Assembly (NCBI GenBank): GCA_015956445.1
Contig: WIUZ02000006.1
Coordinates: 1,178,001 to 1,242,000 of the forward strand
DNA length: 64,000 bases
Direction of reading: 5' to 3'
Source of the DNA: Thelephora terrestris
Lineage: Eukaryota > Basidiomycota > Agaricomycetes > Thelephorales > Thelephoraceae
In this document: positions 48,101 to 58,298 of the stretch, piece by piece
Layout: every line of letters begins with the position of its first letter
Position numbering within the stretch: position 1 is the first letter of the stretch
Position numbers and translations under genes: made by a program
Notes under the pieces: model-generated
What the model was told of the DNA's origin: nothing
The model's database searches: none
The model's input: only the letters and a program-made list of their open reading frames with translations

Positions 48101-49934
48101 CGTGATACCGCCGCCCTTCGACCCACGCCAAACAACGGCTGTCGACGAACACAACAAGACATTAACAAGGAACGAGATTATCGAGCGAATCAGGAAAGTG
48201 CAGCAACTGCGAGTGGACAGCCCGAGCGAAGACGAAATGGACCTAGAATCCAATACCGCGGGTAAGCACGATCCGATTTTCAACGAACAAGTCGAAACTG
48301 AGGAAAACTTAGCTTCTGACGACGAATCCGACGCCCCCTTGCTGCAACGACCAAGGACGCCTCACCCGATGGCCAATGCCCGACGATCTTTGGAGATCGC
48401 AAAGGATCTCGATGCTAAGAGGCATGGGTATACGCGGGTCAACAACGAAAGCCTGGACACCATGCCAGACTCTCCTCCGCCACCCCCGAAGGTCCTAAGC
48501 TGCTTGCTACCACCTATCGAAACGCTCGACGCGTTGAACACCGGACCTGATTCGCCCAAAATCCGCTATTACCAGGATGATATCGAAGACGACGAGCTGG
48601 ACGACGACGAAGTCATGACGGACGGCCACGATAGGTTCGTCAACACGAAGGACATCCCTTCGTGCGACTTAGGCAAGTCCAGGACGACGGGATCAAAGTC
48701 GAAGAAAACATCGACCCCCGACGACCCTCGAGAACAAGCTGAGATTGACCGCAATCTCAGCTTCCTCGCACCTTACCTCGATTACCTCCAAGAATGTGGA
48801 GATCGCGCCGAGATCTTCCAGTGTCTCGCAAGCCTAGGACTCCTCCAGATTGCCTACGACATCGGGACGGAGCGATGGTACGGGAAAGAGCCCGACCGCG
48901 AGTACTGGGGCGCCAAGATCAGCCACGAGCTTGAGGAACGCAAGTACCGAGCCTCGAAACTCCTGGCGTCGAAGGAGAAGGAGGCTGAGGAAGGAGAAAA
49001 GATGAGAGGAAGGAAGAGGGAAGTGGACTACGAAGGAAGGAAGAAGAAAAGAGTTAAAGAAGAAGAACGAGACGAGTTCGGCAACCGAGCCTACACGGCT
49101 GGCGATTGGTTCCCCGACGTCCAGGCCCCTCCTTACCCAAGCGATAATGAAGAAGAAGAAGAAGGCGCTTACCTGGACAAGATCCCGGGACCCTCGGAAC
49201 GTGGCACGTCTGACCCACCGTCCTCCCCCGAACCTGACGACTTTGAGGACATCGCGACACGAGTCTCGATGCTTGAAGATCGCGTGTACGCCACGACCGA
49301 AAGCCTCAAGGAGAAGATCACCTCGCTTGAAGATCAAGTTTTTGCCGACGGATGCCTGCTTACCGAGCTCCAGTGGAAGATAAACGAAGCCAGGAGGGCC
49401 GATAATGAGCAGCGCGCAGACCAGATTAGGATGAATCGCCGACAGGACCCTAGGGTAACTCACCGATATCTGACACGATCAGTGACAGCTGCCGAAGGAC
49501 GGACCCTAGACACGAAGAAGGTGATCGCAAGAATTAGCGGGGAAATTAAGACTTTGGAAGGAAAGATCGAAGACACCCGTGCCGAGATCACGTCAATCAA
49601 AGGCAAGATGGATTCGGTGCTGTGTTTGGCGCCCGACATCGAGAAACTCGCTAAGGTCGTCGAGGAAAATTATAAGATCCAGAACAAGACGACTGCCGCC
49701 CTATGGGAAGAGTTGGACTCCCTCAAGAATGTCTACGGCCCATCGACTCTCACCGCCCTCAAGGATCATTCCCTCGATATCGCCGTTCTCGCCTCCCGCT
49801 TCCAATACCTCTACCAGGTCGTGATTTCCGCCATATATTCCGCTAACGCCCGCCCATCAAACCAAGATTGCGCCACCCAGGATTCCCCTCACCCTCATGT
49901 TAACCCTACTGTCAAGACTGTGTCCGCGTTTTAA
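42111..49934 (+). CDS. ORF1 (Gag and protease plus long extension) of the giant LTR element
   Basis: A single open frame of 2607 codons. The N-terminal 210 residues are capsid-like (FNGEPHSLEPFLETYEHLCE, then FWEGLNGSLRRQL). A CCHC zinc knuckle (CFGCGEQGHHIRYC) is at about 395-408. A retropepsin-like aspartic protease follows, with FDSGSQLNIIS at about 741-751 and LLGRPWGRR later. The remaining 1,700 or so residues are very acidic and disordered-looking, with long Glu/Asp/Arg tracts, one ordered-looking stretch (KYIPKPDYLPRGLLASKEMT) and a coiled-coil-like end. Usual gypsy Gag-protease regions are a few hundred residues, so the extension is remarkable. I found no known domain in it. Confidence 0.82.
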   Translation: MTRLSESENERSPTTRNEEFFPYTGSYLELPSPNRSRAPRTFNGEPHSLEPFLETYEHLCERYRIIASREKYQGLVRYCSDKVARKLRSLPSHANRDYIELLKDLEYFFGEKEVCLNMGKIEGFTAKWRQHKMRTLHDFKKYQLDFWKLVGLAKEKKRISNREVRRYFWEGLNGSLRRQLESHMRMVNPDLDVTIPFEISDIERAANSVLNPNRFDQHLTTRTGYDSSESDSDSDAEDDKDKDKGYSSEDESDVEVKPLTQRRTPPTPPKTPPRTKKRKGKGDRDLNKLVEEMSSLKITEPEYFVKYVHLVREYPELKDVVEAPARQGANKPFRQNGQFQRDPPPHQQFNNPPRQPFNSPSQQRFNPTSQQSGKPPQQSYSLGTGSNAIGQNFTCFGCGEQGHHIRYCEEVNKLVQKGKVVREPVSGRLRRPDGSRIIRSQDETWVQAIKREVAEVHFTEIIAYEPSVDLTDNYLEVEREEDDASSDEQEELGWASGQVANYQAYGVQRTQGITNVHRKEAARGILPSGPQGMKKFPRSDKAQSLGRKEIPINPGVNLNANKAGNPKGMGTVDINKSVVKLKPNEQTVPMDVDKAVLMKPGKGFRKEPAHQLKPNIVKVTNPGPTGRNCSEITNEILSTPVTLTVQEIVNNSPFLRRGLATAMRPHREVLGPTQEKTGFVGEVYEDHNMDPSDEDMSIQEEDDEEENYLNDRMLEPQINQDRGDLLKIPVKVGEAQMTGIFDSGSQLNIISQELAESAGIPWLTADKYQIQLVSVDGNLTKCAGMVPMAEMIIQTDDGPVSTRGNLFVKPHAGFQLLLGRPWGRRNRAHLFEDKEGSRIAFLTKTGWHNITPLANLRKTSNPGQLPKRKQRQTAQVYAAQGSHTIEEGEVPETEAEEEEEYDFESNNAYIGSQALEDRREDFPYTPLNIGEIEPPTPAQRRMIIEIEDEEDERREEENREVQAPENPRNAPETSNPTEEETVDSELYETFIDKVLDGVSNQEWNEFQGLMAQEKQRDEERWKRLCKKETSPEAMDQDDSDSSDQRNEEWNEEIEPSQTLATPTEEPGRSPPTSTRITQKGKDNLEGTSKVQLTKLRRTRRTRYLTERAKGAEYQRYIGKYRHKERQTREMTRTRRKGDAAEVYSCGLSVQELLDELGEGTNDDDVADEDSERPGSATRYRRSYETDDEDDALTSDESRDHEVPEKERLTPREARACSLERQDNREDPRRLIAGGEGYEDLTPDEMDAEEDTDTGVNETDPISREKLTTNSLARDEGVSEGLDPTQIGKYLDPAKKDLQGCRTASNLDSGETRAYESSHGLEELSLLATNEEGLIKEPSTERVRSKDEGRRSQDVPFDAAENSSKADESNAVSETGCRNPERLCDEQGTHGLEEGVAESGLAAESGDMEDEPKPRISKTVPRRPEVFAAKGNKPWVQTVENMECVVTPESDTDPQRQYIDEHRTDNEPDLGQERKGTSTPEPGDRLNEDGLSREEDMEAGYGTAEDGDGRSSPVDSEFSDEREPFGMKYIPKPDYLPRGLLASKEMTIYGIDDARRERHIFAKDVTLALEDPTGEPVMYHGDVTMRLDEPEPGSVLYVPKRDKVKKAYNFVFSKSLSLNQSITLLTETRKTDTPEGNEIKWNGLTQYELEAVIDELERDPLIKSGETRSYSIQKKSDGTVEVRNGFSHMRTWKQKKEKPQEKETTDEEWIDDGFRYGIVENQLKRKPTSKSGSDPPASDRKLDANGQGRDSDPSHGETSRSVGLGNSWTCNEGPDDLRSQGEKELVNVFRIKETELTDEENPATPTPLTPGSAKTESANNGKCSCGRLDVPELTRTSVQTELAPSMRDRPPSPPSRYRIIDLPVPENVPSVGEVVDVDIPPPEERSPGILAAAHITQLPDPTLGPDEISYFAYGAIIVGGGKDQPPFVRRGQAYVRLFTSNLDNLPDRPLPPPAPRVLEACSSIFQGSRNPTPDTQVYLQVPRNTPFEDQSVARQSASVIPPPFDPRQTTAVDEHNKTLTRNEIIERIRKVQQLRVDSPSEDEMDLESNTAGKHDPIFNEQVETEENLASDDESDAPLLQRPRTPHPMANARRSLEIAKDLDAKRHGYTRVNNESLDTMPDSPPPPPKVLSCLLPPIETLDALNTGPDSPKIRYYQDDIEDDELDDDEVMTDGHDRFVNTKDIPSCDLGKSRTTGSKSKKTSTPDDPREQAEIDRNLSFLAPYLDYLQECGDRAEIFQCLASLGLLQIAYDIGTERWYGKEPDREYWGAKISHELEERKYRASKLLASKEKEAEEGEKMRGRKREVDYEGRKKKRVKEEERDEFGNRAYTAGDWFPDVQAPPYPSDNEEEEEGAYLDKIPGPSERGTSDPPSSPEPDDFEDIATRVSMLEDRVYATTESLKEKITSLEDQVFADGCLLTELQWKINEARRADNEQRADQIRMNRRQDPRVTHRYLTRSVTAAEGRTLDTKKVIARISGEIKTLEGKIEDTRAEITSIKGKMDSVLCLAPDIEKLAKVVEENYKIQNKTTAALWEELDSLKNVYGPSTLTALKDHSLDIAVLASRFQYLYQVVISAIYSANARPSNQDCATQDSPHPHVNPTVKTVSAF

Positions 49935-52006
49935 CGTAAGAAACGCCACCCCTATCCACCTCACTCGTTTATTGACGTCCAACCCACCTCGTGCGCCTTA
50001 TCAACCCGACCCGTAACATAATCTTTAGTCAGGCGGATCGGATTCAGAGAAACGTTTGATCCGATCTCCGGTTCCTGGCGCCTTTCCTCATTCGTAAGTC
50101 GGCTGTCGACTTAAGCACTTTTTCTTCCGTCTCATTGACGCCCTCATCTCTCTCTCTCCCCCACGTCCTCGGACGTCCCTCTCTCTCTCACGTCCCTCGT
50201 TCTTGACGAACGTCGGACTCTCCCATCGCTGGTCGACTGTACAACACCTCCGCGGTTCCTCGCTCGTCTCTGACGCCTCCTCGCTTTGCAACCTTGCTCT
50301 GCCGCCGCCTACCAACATACCCGACCCCGACCTTATACCTCCACCCCAACTCTATCCCGGCCTCTCAACTCTCTTTTTTCGACATTGACGACTACCCTAC
50401 AACCACCTCTATCGGCTAATTCACCTTTTACGACACCCCGCATTCCCCAAACAGTAAATTTCCCCGCCTAATCTCTCTCTCACTCATTTTCGCCTACTCT
50501 CCCTCTCTCTCCCTCAACTCCCTCTCTCACCTACCCGCCTCTCGCCTGACTACCACGGAAACGCCAACGGCGTCTAGTACCCTAACCCTTAGACTGGGTA
50601 CCGCGCGTTCGTGACCTTCCGCTAAGTCCCCCGTCTCGATTTCTTTTCGTCCCGCCCCCTCTATCCCGTTTCGCCAAACTCCCTCTCTCCTTCTCACTTT
50701 CCCTTGATATTTCCTATATTTTACTTGGTCCTAATCTCTCTCAGACCTAGCCTAGCCTGGTCTACCGCCTCACATATCTCACGCCCAATCTTCTCCAGAT
50801 CCCGCGTCTACCGCGCCGCTCAACCGTCGCCCTTCCGTCAACACTCAGATCCCACCTCCCCTTCCGAAGACCTCGACCGCAACCTCTCTCCACCCCCGCC
50901 GTTTCTCTCTTCCCCCTCAAACCAACCTCCCGCCGTTCCTACCGCCTCTCCTGCGCACGCCGCTGCCCTCGTCTCCTCCAAACGAGCGCGCCCGCCGTCA
51001 CCACCACCCGATCTCTACGTCTCGATCTTTCCGTACCTCGCTCCCCTTCAGGCTTTTGTTACCGTTCTCTAACACCCTTCCTTTCAACAACCTTACCTTT
51101 TGCCTGAACGTTAGTCGTTCCCTTTTGCCCCCCCCCTTCTTTTCTACGCCCCTTTCCATTCAATACTACCCTTCACCTTCTTCCCACCTTATTTTTTTTA
51201 CGGACAACTCACCCCTCTCCCCGCGTCGGTTATTTGTTTCTATTGATCGCGGCGTATTGGATATACGCTTTGATTTTGTTAGTTTTTTTCCTTTCTCATT
51301 TGCTCCTCATTGCCGCGCACATATTACTACTTCCATAGGTAAACTACTTTACTGTTAGTTTATCTCAAGTGCAACAAGAGTAACCCTTACCTCCTTTTCA
51401 ACCTAACTCTCGTGTGATAAGTCCTCGGCTTATCAAGCCCTCTCTCACGCCTTACTGAAAGGTTAAAGTATTTTTCTTAGTTGGGCCGATTTTTATTATT
51501 ATTATTCGGTCTCTATCCTACCCTTCTCTCGTTTCCCACTCCTCTTTCCCGTCGTACGCCGCATACTAATCGCGCGGCGCAACTTGAAAAAGTTCCCCGC
51601 GGATTCGGATTTTCGCCCTCCCTCTATTCAATTTTTTTTACCTTGTTTTCACCCTTAAATAGTTCCCCGCGACCTCATTGCCTTATTTTAAATTTTTTTA
51701 TTCCCTCCACCCGTTCTTTCCTCTCCTTTGTTCCCCCTCTCTGTTTTTTCCGTGCCCCGATCATTTTCTTCCGCTCTCCCGGTTTCCCCTTCCTCTTTAT
51801 TTCTTTTTCCCACGACCTCTCCGCCTCGATCTTCGTCCCGCTTCATCGAGTCTTTACCCTTTCTTCCTTAGCTTTTTTTTCGGTTTCTCCCGCCCGCCCA
51901 CCCTTCCGGCCTTTGCTGATTTTTTTTTCTTTTCCTTCTTTTTTTTATTTTTGTTTGTTGTGGGTGCCCGTTGGTACAGGTGAAATAAAATTTTTATTTA
52001 CATACC
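49935..52006 (+). other. Pyrimidine-rich spacer between ORF1 and pol
   Basis: About 2 kb of C/T-rich sequence with many CTCTCTC and TTTTTT tracts and no convincing protein. It may carry signals for pol expression, or result from an older insertion. Confidence 0.5.
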
Positions 52007-55000
52007 ATGTCCCACCAAGCTACCAAGTCCGTAGACAGGACTAAGAAGACCTGGGTAAGACCAATTTCTCCCCCTATTCCCCCTAACCCCGTTACCTCTC
52101 TTAGGTACAACTCTGACTCAGACTGGGATACCCAAGCTGAGCAGGAGATTTCTGACCAAGAATCTTGGAAAGAATTACCTGGCTTAGTGCCTCAGTCTGA
52201 TGACTCAGATGAAGATGAAGAGTCGAACATAACCACCCTCCCTTATGATACACCCCGTGCTGTGTTCAAGTACAAAAAAGTACGTGACAAAGTGAGACCT
52301 GTAGCCATACAGATCCCTGAACATCAGAAACCCCGGCGTACTATTCCCCGAGACCCCCTCCTCAATCTCCCCAAGTTACCCTTTCACCCTCCGACATTTT
52401 CCCCTACTCCCAAGATTACCTCTGAACGTATGAAAGAGCTAGCAGTAGATAGTCATGAGGAACTATGGCCTGAAGAACGAAAGCTACTTCAGCATGTACT
52501 CTGTATCAATGAAAGGAGCATTGCCTTTGATGAGTACGAAAGAGGAACCTTTCGTAGTGATTATTTTTCAGACTATATTATTCCTACCATAGAGCATGAA
52601 CCATGGATAGAAAAGAACATACCCTTAGGATTAGCCCACAAGGATGAAGTCCTACGGTTACTAAAGGAGAAAATCAATGCTGGAGTCTATGAGAGAGCTC
52701 AAACTGCTTATAGATCCAGATGGTTTTATGTTCTCAAGAAAGATGGCAGCTTACGTATAGTTCATGACCTCCAACATCTAAACAGCATTACGATCAGGGA
52801 TTCCGCAGTTCCCCCTATTATTGAAGAATTTGTAGAAGCCTATGCTGGACGTAGTGTCTACACTGTATTGGACATGTACTGGGGATTCCATGCCAGAGTA
52901 CTTGACCCTCACAGTAGAGACTTAACTGCATTCCAGACTCCTATAGGTTCCTTTAGGATTACGTCATTACCAATGGGATATGTAAATGCCCCAGCGGAAT
53001 TTCAGGATTGCATGATGTTTATCCTTCAAGATGAAGTCCCCGATGTAGCAGGTGTATTCATTGATGACATACCAATCAAAGGACCAGCTACGAAATATAT
53101 TCAACTAGATGGCAAGGAGGAAACTCTCCAAGAAAATCTAGGTATCAGAAGATATATTTGGGAACACATTAATGATGTACACAGAGTTCTTCATAGGATT
53201 GGAGAAGCTGGAGGAACAGTATCAGCTAAGAAGATGCAGCTCTGCCGTGCAGAAGTAGAAATAGTAGGACACAAGTGCAGTGCTAAAGGCAGAGAACCAG
53301 TAGATTGTCGTGCCCAGAAGATCAAGAATTGGCCAACTCCAATTAACCTGAAAGAAGTTAGAGGATTCCTAGGCCTCTGTGGAACAGTGCAGATTTGGAT
53401 TAAGGACTTTAGCCGTTTGGCTAGACCCTTGGTCGATCTAACCAGAAAAGAAACAGAGTTCCATTGGGACACAGAGCAACAGGAAGCCTTTGAAAAGCTA
53501 AAAGACTTGGTATCAAGCGCACCAGCTTTACGATCAATTGATTATTCCAGTAACAAACCTGTTTACCTATCAGTAGACACTAGTGTGCATGGAATAGGTA
53601 TGATTCTCTCTCAAGACGATGAAAATGATCGCCGTATCCCAGCAAGGTATGGATCTATTCCCTAGGAGGATTCAGTGATCGCTATGGCCAATCTAAACTA
53701 GAGCTATACGGACTATTCCGTGCATTGCATAAGTTTAGAGCTTATCTTTCTGGAGTTAAGAATCTGATTGTAGAAGTTGACGCTTCTAGTATTGGAGGTA
53801 TGCTAAAACACCCCGATATTGTCCCAGGAGCAACAATGAATCGATGGATCAAGGGAATCAAACAGTTTCTGTTTGAACTTGTCCATGTTCCTGCTGACAA
53901 ACACAAAGGACCAGATGCCTTGTCAAGAAGAAGACGTGCCACCGATGAAGAAGACTTCTCCCAAGAATCAGACCCAGAAGATTGGATAGATAGAATTGCT
54001 TTAGCAGCTGAAATCCGAGAAGACCCCCTCCCCTCAAGATCCCCCTCTTTCCCCTCACAACCTACACCCGCTCCAATCCACCTAACCCCTCGACCCCCTT
54101 CACCCCTCCCTCATTTGGAAGATGCAACCTTCCTGGACGACAGTGTCAAAGCTTCGTATGCTGTCTCCTCAAGTCATCAGTATTCTGATGAAGATCTAGT
54201 CGCCATCCTTAGATATTTAGTTACGAAAAAGACTCCGAACTTTAGGTTTTCCAGGCAGAGGAAAGCTTTTCTCAAGAAGGCAGAACCCTTCTACATGGAA
54301 GAAGCCCACATGTACAAACGTCGCCTAGGCTACCCTACCCAAGTAGTAATCTTCCCCAAGCAACGAAGGAAAGAAATCTTATGGGAAGCTCATGAAGACA
54401 TAGCTCACCATGGAGTATGGGCTGTGGAGCAGTTCGTAACCCTTCGGTACTTTTGGCCAGGAATGAGACAACAGATCAAGGAACATGTACAAAGCTGTCA
54501 TACCTGTCAAATCAGAAGCACCAAGAAGATGCATATTCCTATCACCGTTTCCCACCCTCCCCGTTTGTTTAGCAAGGTCTATGTAGATGTAATGAGTATG
54601 CCCTTAGCCAGAGGTAAGCATTGGTTAATCAACTGTAGAGATGACCTTTCCGGTGTTACGGAATGTAAAGCTATAGCAAGGGATAAAGCCAAAGTCATGG
54701 CTAGGTTCTTCCTAAAGAAGATCATCCTGCGTTATGGAATAGTTCTGGAAGTAGTAACAGATAACGGTCCTTCCTTCGGGAAAGAATTTTCTGATCTACT
54801 GGAAAAATATGGAATACGTCATATCAAGATTTCTCCCTACAATTCTCAAGCCAATGGACCAGTAGAACGTGGTCACTATAACATCCGTGAAGCACTAGTA
54901 AAGTTGTGCAAAGGAGACTTATCCAAATGGCCTCTCTTTGTCTCAGCAGCTAACTATGCCGACAGGATCACAGTACGAAAGTCTACAGGATATAGCCCGT

Positions 55001-55572
55001 ATTACTTGTTACATGGAATTCACCCCTTACTACCAGGAGATCTTACTGACGCTACGCTATTGGTCAATGACTTTAAGCCAGGAATGACCAGACATGAACT
55101 TGTCCAGGCCAGAGCACGCCAACTGCTCAGGCTTCCAGAAGATATAGCTAAAGCACGGAAAATTCTCCAGAAGTCAAGATTCAAATCCAAGGAAGCTTAT
55201 GAAAAGAAGTTTGCTAGGCGTCTCAGGAAAACAGCTTATCGGTCAGGTGATCTAGTACTAGTACGAAATAACCGGATTGAAAACAGTGTGTCTATTGAAA
55301 GGAAGACTGCAGATAGATACATGGGACCCTACCGTGTCATAAGACGAACTCAAGGAGGATCTTACATCCTGGAAGAAATGGACAGTAGTGAACTAGCAGA
55401 ACACATAGCCGCCTATAGACTAATCCCATATGTAAAAAGACAGGATCTAGGCCAATGGGCTGAACTAGTCACCTCAGATAACGAAGTTGAAGATAAGAAC
55501 CTCCAGGAACAATCAGATGAAGATACCCAAGGATCTCAGCAAGAAAGCAGCTCGGAATCATCCACTCATTAA
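52007..55572 (+). CDS. Pol region (RT, RNase H, integrase) of the giant LTR element
   Basis: Reverse transcriptase signs are VLKKDGSLRIVHDLQHLN, the LPMGYVNAPAEFQ block and VFIDDIPI as the YxDD-type box. Next come the connection LRGFLG-type VRGFLGLCG, an RNase H start (SVDTSVHGIG) and its tail with HKGPDALSRR. Integrase has the zinc-binding HH and CC pair (DIAHHGVW, CHTCQIR) and the core with YVDVMSMP, VTDNGPSF and NGPVERGH, then a C-terminal GPYRVIRRTQGG. No chromodomain was seen. The element is treated as a fossil; the region looks nearly whole with about one interruption. Confidence 0.85.
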
Positions 55573-56083
55573 ACCCCCTACCCCCTACTGTCATTACACC
55601 CTGTATACGGTTATCTTAGCAACTTATCCCCCACCAACAATCCAAGACTTTCCCTCCCTTACGCCTGGAAAGCAAACAGTGGCACAAGAAGGCCGACATC
55701 AAGTGACGCATGGAACCATCAATAGTTATGTCAATAACATCATCCATACTAATCTGCTTATGGGAATATGATCCGATCAAGATAACCTTATCAAGAACGG
55801 AGCGCCCACACCAAACAGCATATTCACACGAAGCGGCGAACTGGCCTCTCCGCTAACCCTTTTTTCTGTCCCTCCCCACTCTCTCTACTTAACTGCTTGA
55901 AGAGACCACACAATCGTTACCCCTCCCCTCTCCTCTCCAACCCCTATACCAAAGGTGCGGCCAAGTCCTTCCCTCAGACATCCCCAGGACCTGACTTCAA
56001 GATCCGCGACATAGCCACAACACTGGTATTTGGCCAAACCGTTCATTACAACGCCAAAACCCCTCCCCCTTCCTTTGAAAACC

Positions 56084-56407
56084 ATGGAGTGTAGTTACGC
56101 TGAAGGAAATTGCGTACTTATCACCCTCCCTCCCAACACCTGCCTCACCTCCGTCTCCCACATCCTCCTTTACCTCCTCAAACACAAGAAGGCCCGCCAG
56201 CAAATTTACATGGCTGCTGAAAAACGTCGCTCCACGACCTGGGAAGCCATCTGGGTCGACCACGAATCCTTCCTCTACCCCTTCCTCCTCGAACGCAATA
56301 CCCCAGACAAAGTATTTATGGAAGACATCGAAAACCAGTATCTCGCCAGCATCTGTTCCCAAAAACATCGAATTGCGAAGTCATACCGTAGTTTAGGCAT
56401 AATCTAA
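56084..56407 (+). CDS. Accessory ORF a of the giant LTR element
   Basis: 107 codons downstream of integrase. It reads LTSVSHILLYLLKHKKARQQ, IYMAAEKRRSTTWEAIWVDH and FLYPFLLERNTPDKVFMEDI. It shares a pattern with the next two ORFs: an S-x-LxYLL helix, KRR, an aromatic/His segment and a charged helix. The function is unknown. Confidence 0.5.
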   Translation: MECSYAEGNCVLITLPPNTCLTSVSHILLYLLKHKKARQQIYMAAEKRRSTTWEAIWVDHESFLYPFLLERNTPDKVFMEDIENQYLASICSQKHRIAKSYRSLGII

Positions 56408-56877
56408 ACTACCAATCAAAGTAGATAGCTGCCCCCCCCCGCGAATTTAAAAAGTTCCTTTTCCCACCGTCATTAATTTACCCCGAATGACTAAGGAAGA
56501 TAAGAATGCAGAAGAATATCGCCTAGGACGGCAGAGGCCAACAATAGGAAACTGACTCCAGCCGGAAAAATCGACATCCTACCTTACGAACTTAATGACT
56601 TAACGACAACGCAACACAGTAACATTACGACTTATGACCCATAGAACCTTACGACATCATGACCCAGCAACATTACGACCCCCAACCACAAACAACCGCC
56701 ACCTCCTACGTATCCTCCCCATCGAACTTTACCCATCAAGCATGTTAATTGCACGACGTTACAAGAAACAAGTTGATGTTATCGCCTACATGAAACGGTA
56801 GGACTTGTACACAAGCGAACCAAAGGAATAGCTAAAGAGGTCCTTGAAAAAGCCACTACAAATTCAGGATCATCCGG

Positions 56878-57168
56878 ATGACCCCCGTGTCAGAACGAAC
56901 AAGAGACCACATTCCCATCAAGAACTATATGGGAGAATCCTGGAACTCTGCAAGCGACGTCTTAAACTACCTACTCAAGAACAAGGGCCTACGCCAGTAT
57001 CTACTCAAAGAATCTCTCAAGCGGAGGACCATAACCGGATGTGCCGGATGGTTGAACCACCCTCTCCTTCATTCCTACATTAATTTGCGACTAGTAGATA
57101 ACGACAAGAAGTTTGTAAGGCAGGTGAAACGGCACATACGTCAGTTAAACCTTAAACCTTGTAGTTAG
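56878..57168 (+). CDS. Accessory ORF b of the giant LTR element
   Basis: 96 codons. SASDVLNYLLKNKGLRQYLL, KESLKRRTITGCAGWLNHPL and LHSYINLRLVDNDKKFVRQV align along the whole core with ORF a (S-x-x-LxYLLKxKxxRQ, KRRxxT, WxxH). It is probably a tandem paralogue. Confidence 0.5.
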   Translation: MTPVSERTRDHIPIKNYMGESWNSASDVLNYLLKNKGLRQYLLKESLKRRTITGCAGWLNHPLLHSYINLRLVDNDKKFVRQVKRHIRQLNLKPCS

Positions 57169-57821
57169 GAACGTCTCCTTAGCAATACCTTTGCTCGTCT
57201 ATACAAACGTCCGCTCCGCCCGCCAGCAATACATGTTTTGTCCCGTTTTCCATCCCCCCCCTCCCTTCCAATCAAATTTCGTCCCGATTTTTATATATCC
57301 TCAATCACTTCACCATTCACGCGTCCAATCCCTTCGCCCCTTCACCCTTCTAAGAACCGTCTCTTTTCCCCTCCCTCCTTCTTATTCAATTTTTATGTAA
57401 CCTTCTTCGATCGGCACCTCTGATGGCGCCTGGTCACATCGAATGCAAATTTGTCAATTTGCCTGGACCCGACCCAAGGTCTCGGCCTCATTCGGTTATT
57501 TCTATTTTTAGTTATATTAGTTTCCCCTTTTTATTCTGAACGTCCTAGCTACTAACCATATTAAGCCGTAACATTCCGCCCGTTAGCATTCCGCCCGCTT
57601 GACACCCTCACCTGTCAAACGTTCTGCCCTTCCAGCGCCCAGCTGTCAAAAACTAAATTAAGTCTAGAACCTATCAAAGCATTTGTCTTACCACCTTGCC
57701 CCTTACATGAGGCCAAACCCATTACGAATAAAAAGGTTTGGATGCGATCACGAATGGAACCGCCAGCTCATCGCCTTCAACGGCAAGACCCTATCACAAC
57801 CAACATCCCTTCCCAGAAAAC

Positions 57822-58298
57822 ATGCACATCATCGACTACTGTGTAGAGCCAGAAGGAATAGACCAGTATTGGACTACCTCCCTCGAACTCTATTGCTACC
57901 TCTACTACAACAAACGGGAACGGGTTCGCTTGCAGACGCTAGTCAACTTGATAGGAGAAATCGACGGACAATTCTTCCACCTCTACCACCGATGTGATCC
58001 ATTCCACCTACGCCTCAGAAAAGGACAAAGTGATCTGGAATTCCAGTACCATCTCAGAGTCCTCTTCTATTCAATCAGGATTGAGATGGTCAGGGTCTAT
58101 CCCTTGGAATGTACGTCCACCTCTATTGTGTTTACAATCAGTAAATATAAAATAATGAATCCCAGACTTGTTGGGATAATTGCGATCAGGGACGATCGTT
58201 TAAAGTTCCCCGCGGATGTCGGACCCCAGGATTATCATTATTTATTTACGATTTTACGCACAATTTATAGTCAACAAGTTGAACAATGGATTATTTAA
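57822..58298 (+). CDS. Accessory ORF c of the giant LTR element
   Basis: 158 codons, ending inside the 3' LTR. TTSLELYCYLYYNKRERVRL then IGEIDGQFFHLYHRCDPFHL parallels ORFs a and b more weakly. The C-terminal third, GIIAIRDDRLKFPADVGPQD, has no counterpart in them. Confidence 0.4.
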   Translation: MHIIDYCVEPEGIDQYWTTSLELYCYLYYNKRERVRLQTLVNLIGEIDGQFFHLYHRCDPFHLRLRKGQSDLEFQYHLRVLFYSIRIEMVRVYPLECTSTSIVFTISKYKIMNPRLVGIIAIRDDRLKFPADVGPQDYHYLFTILRTIYSQQVEQWII

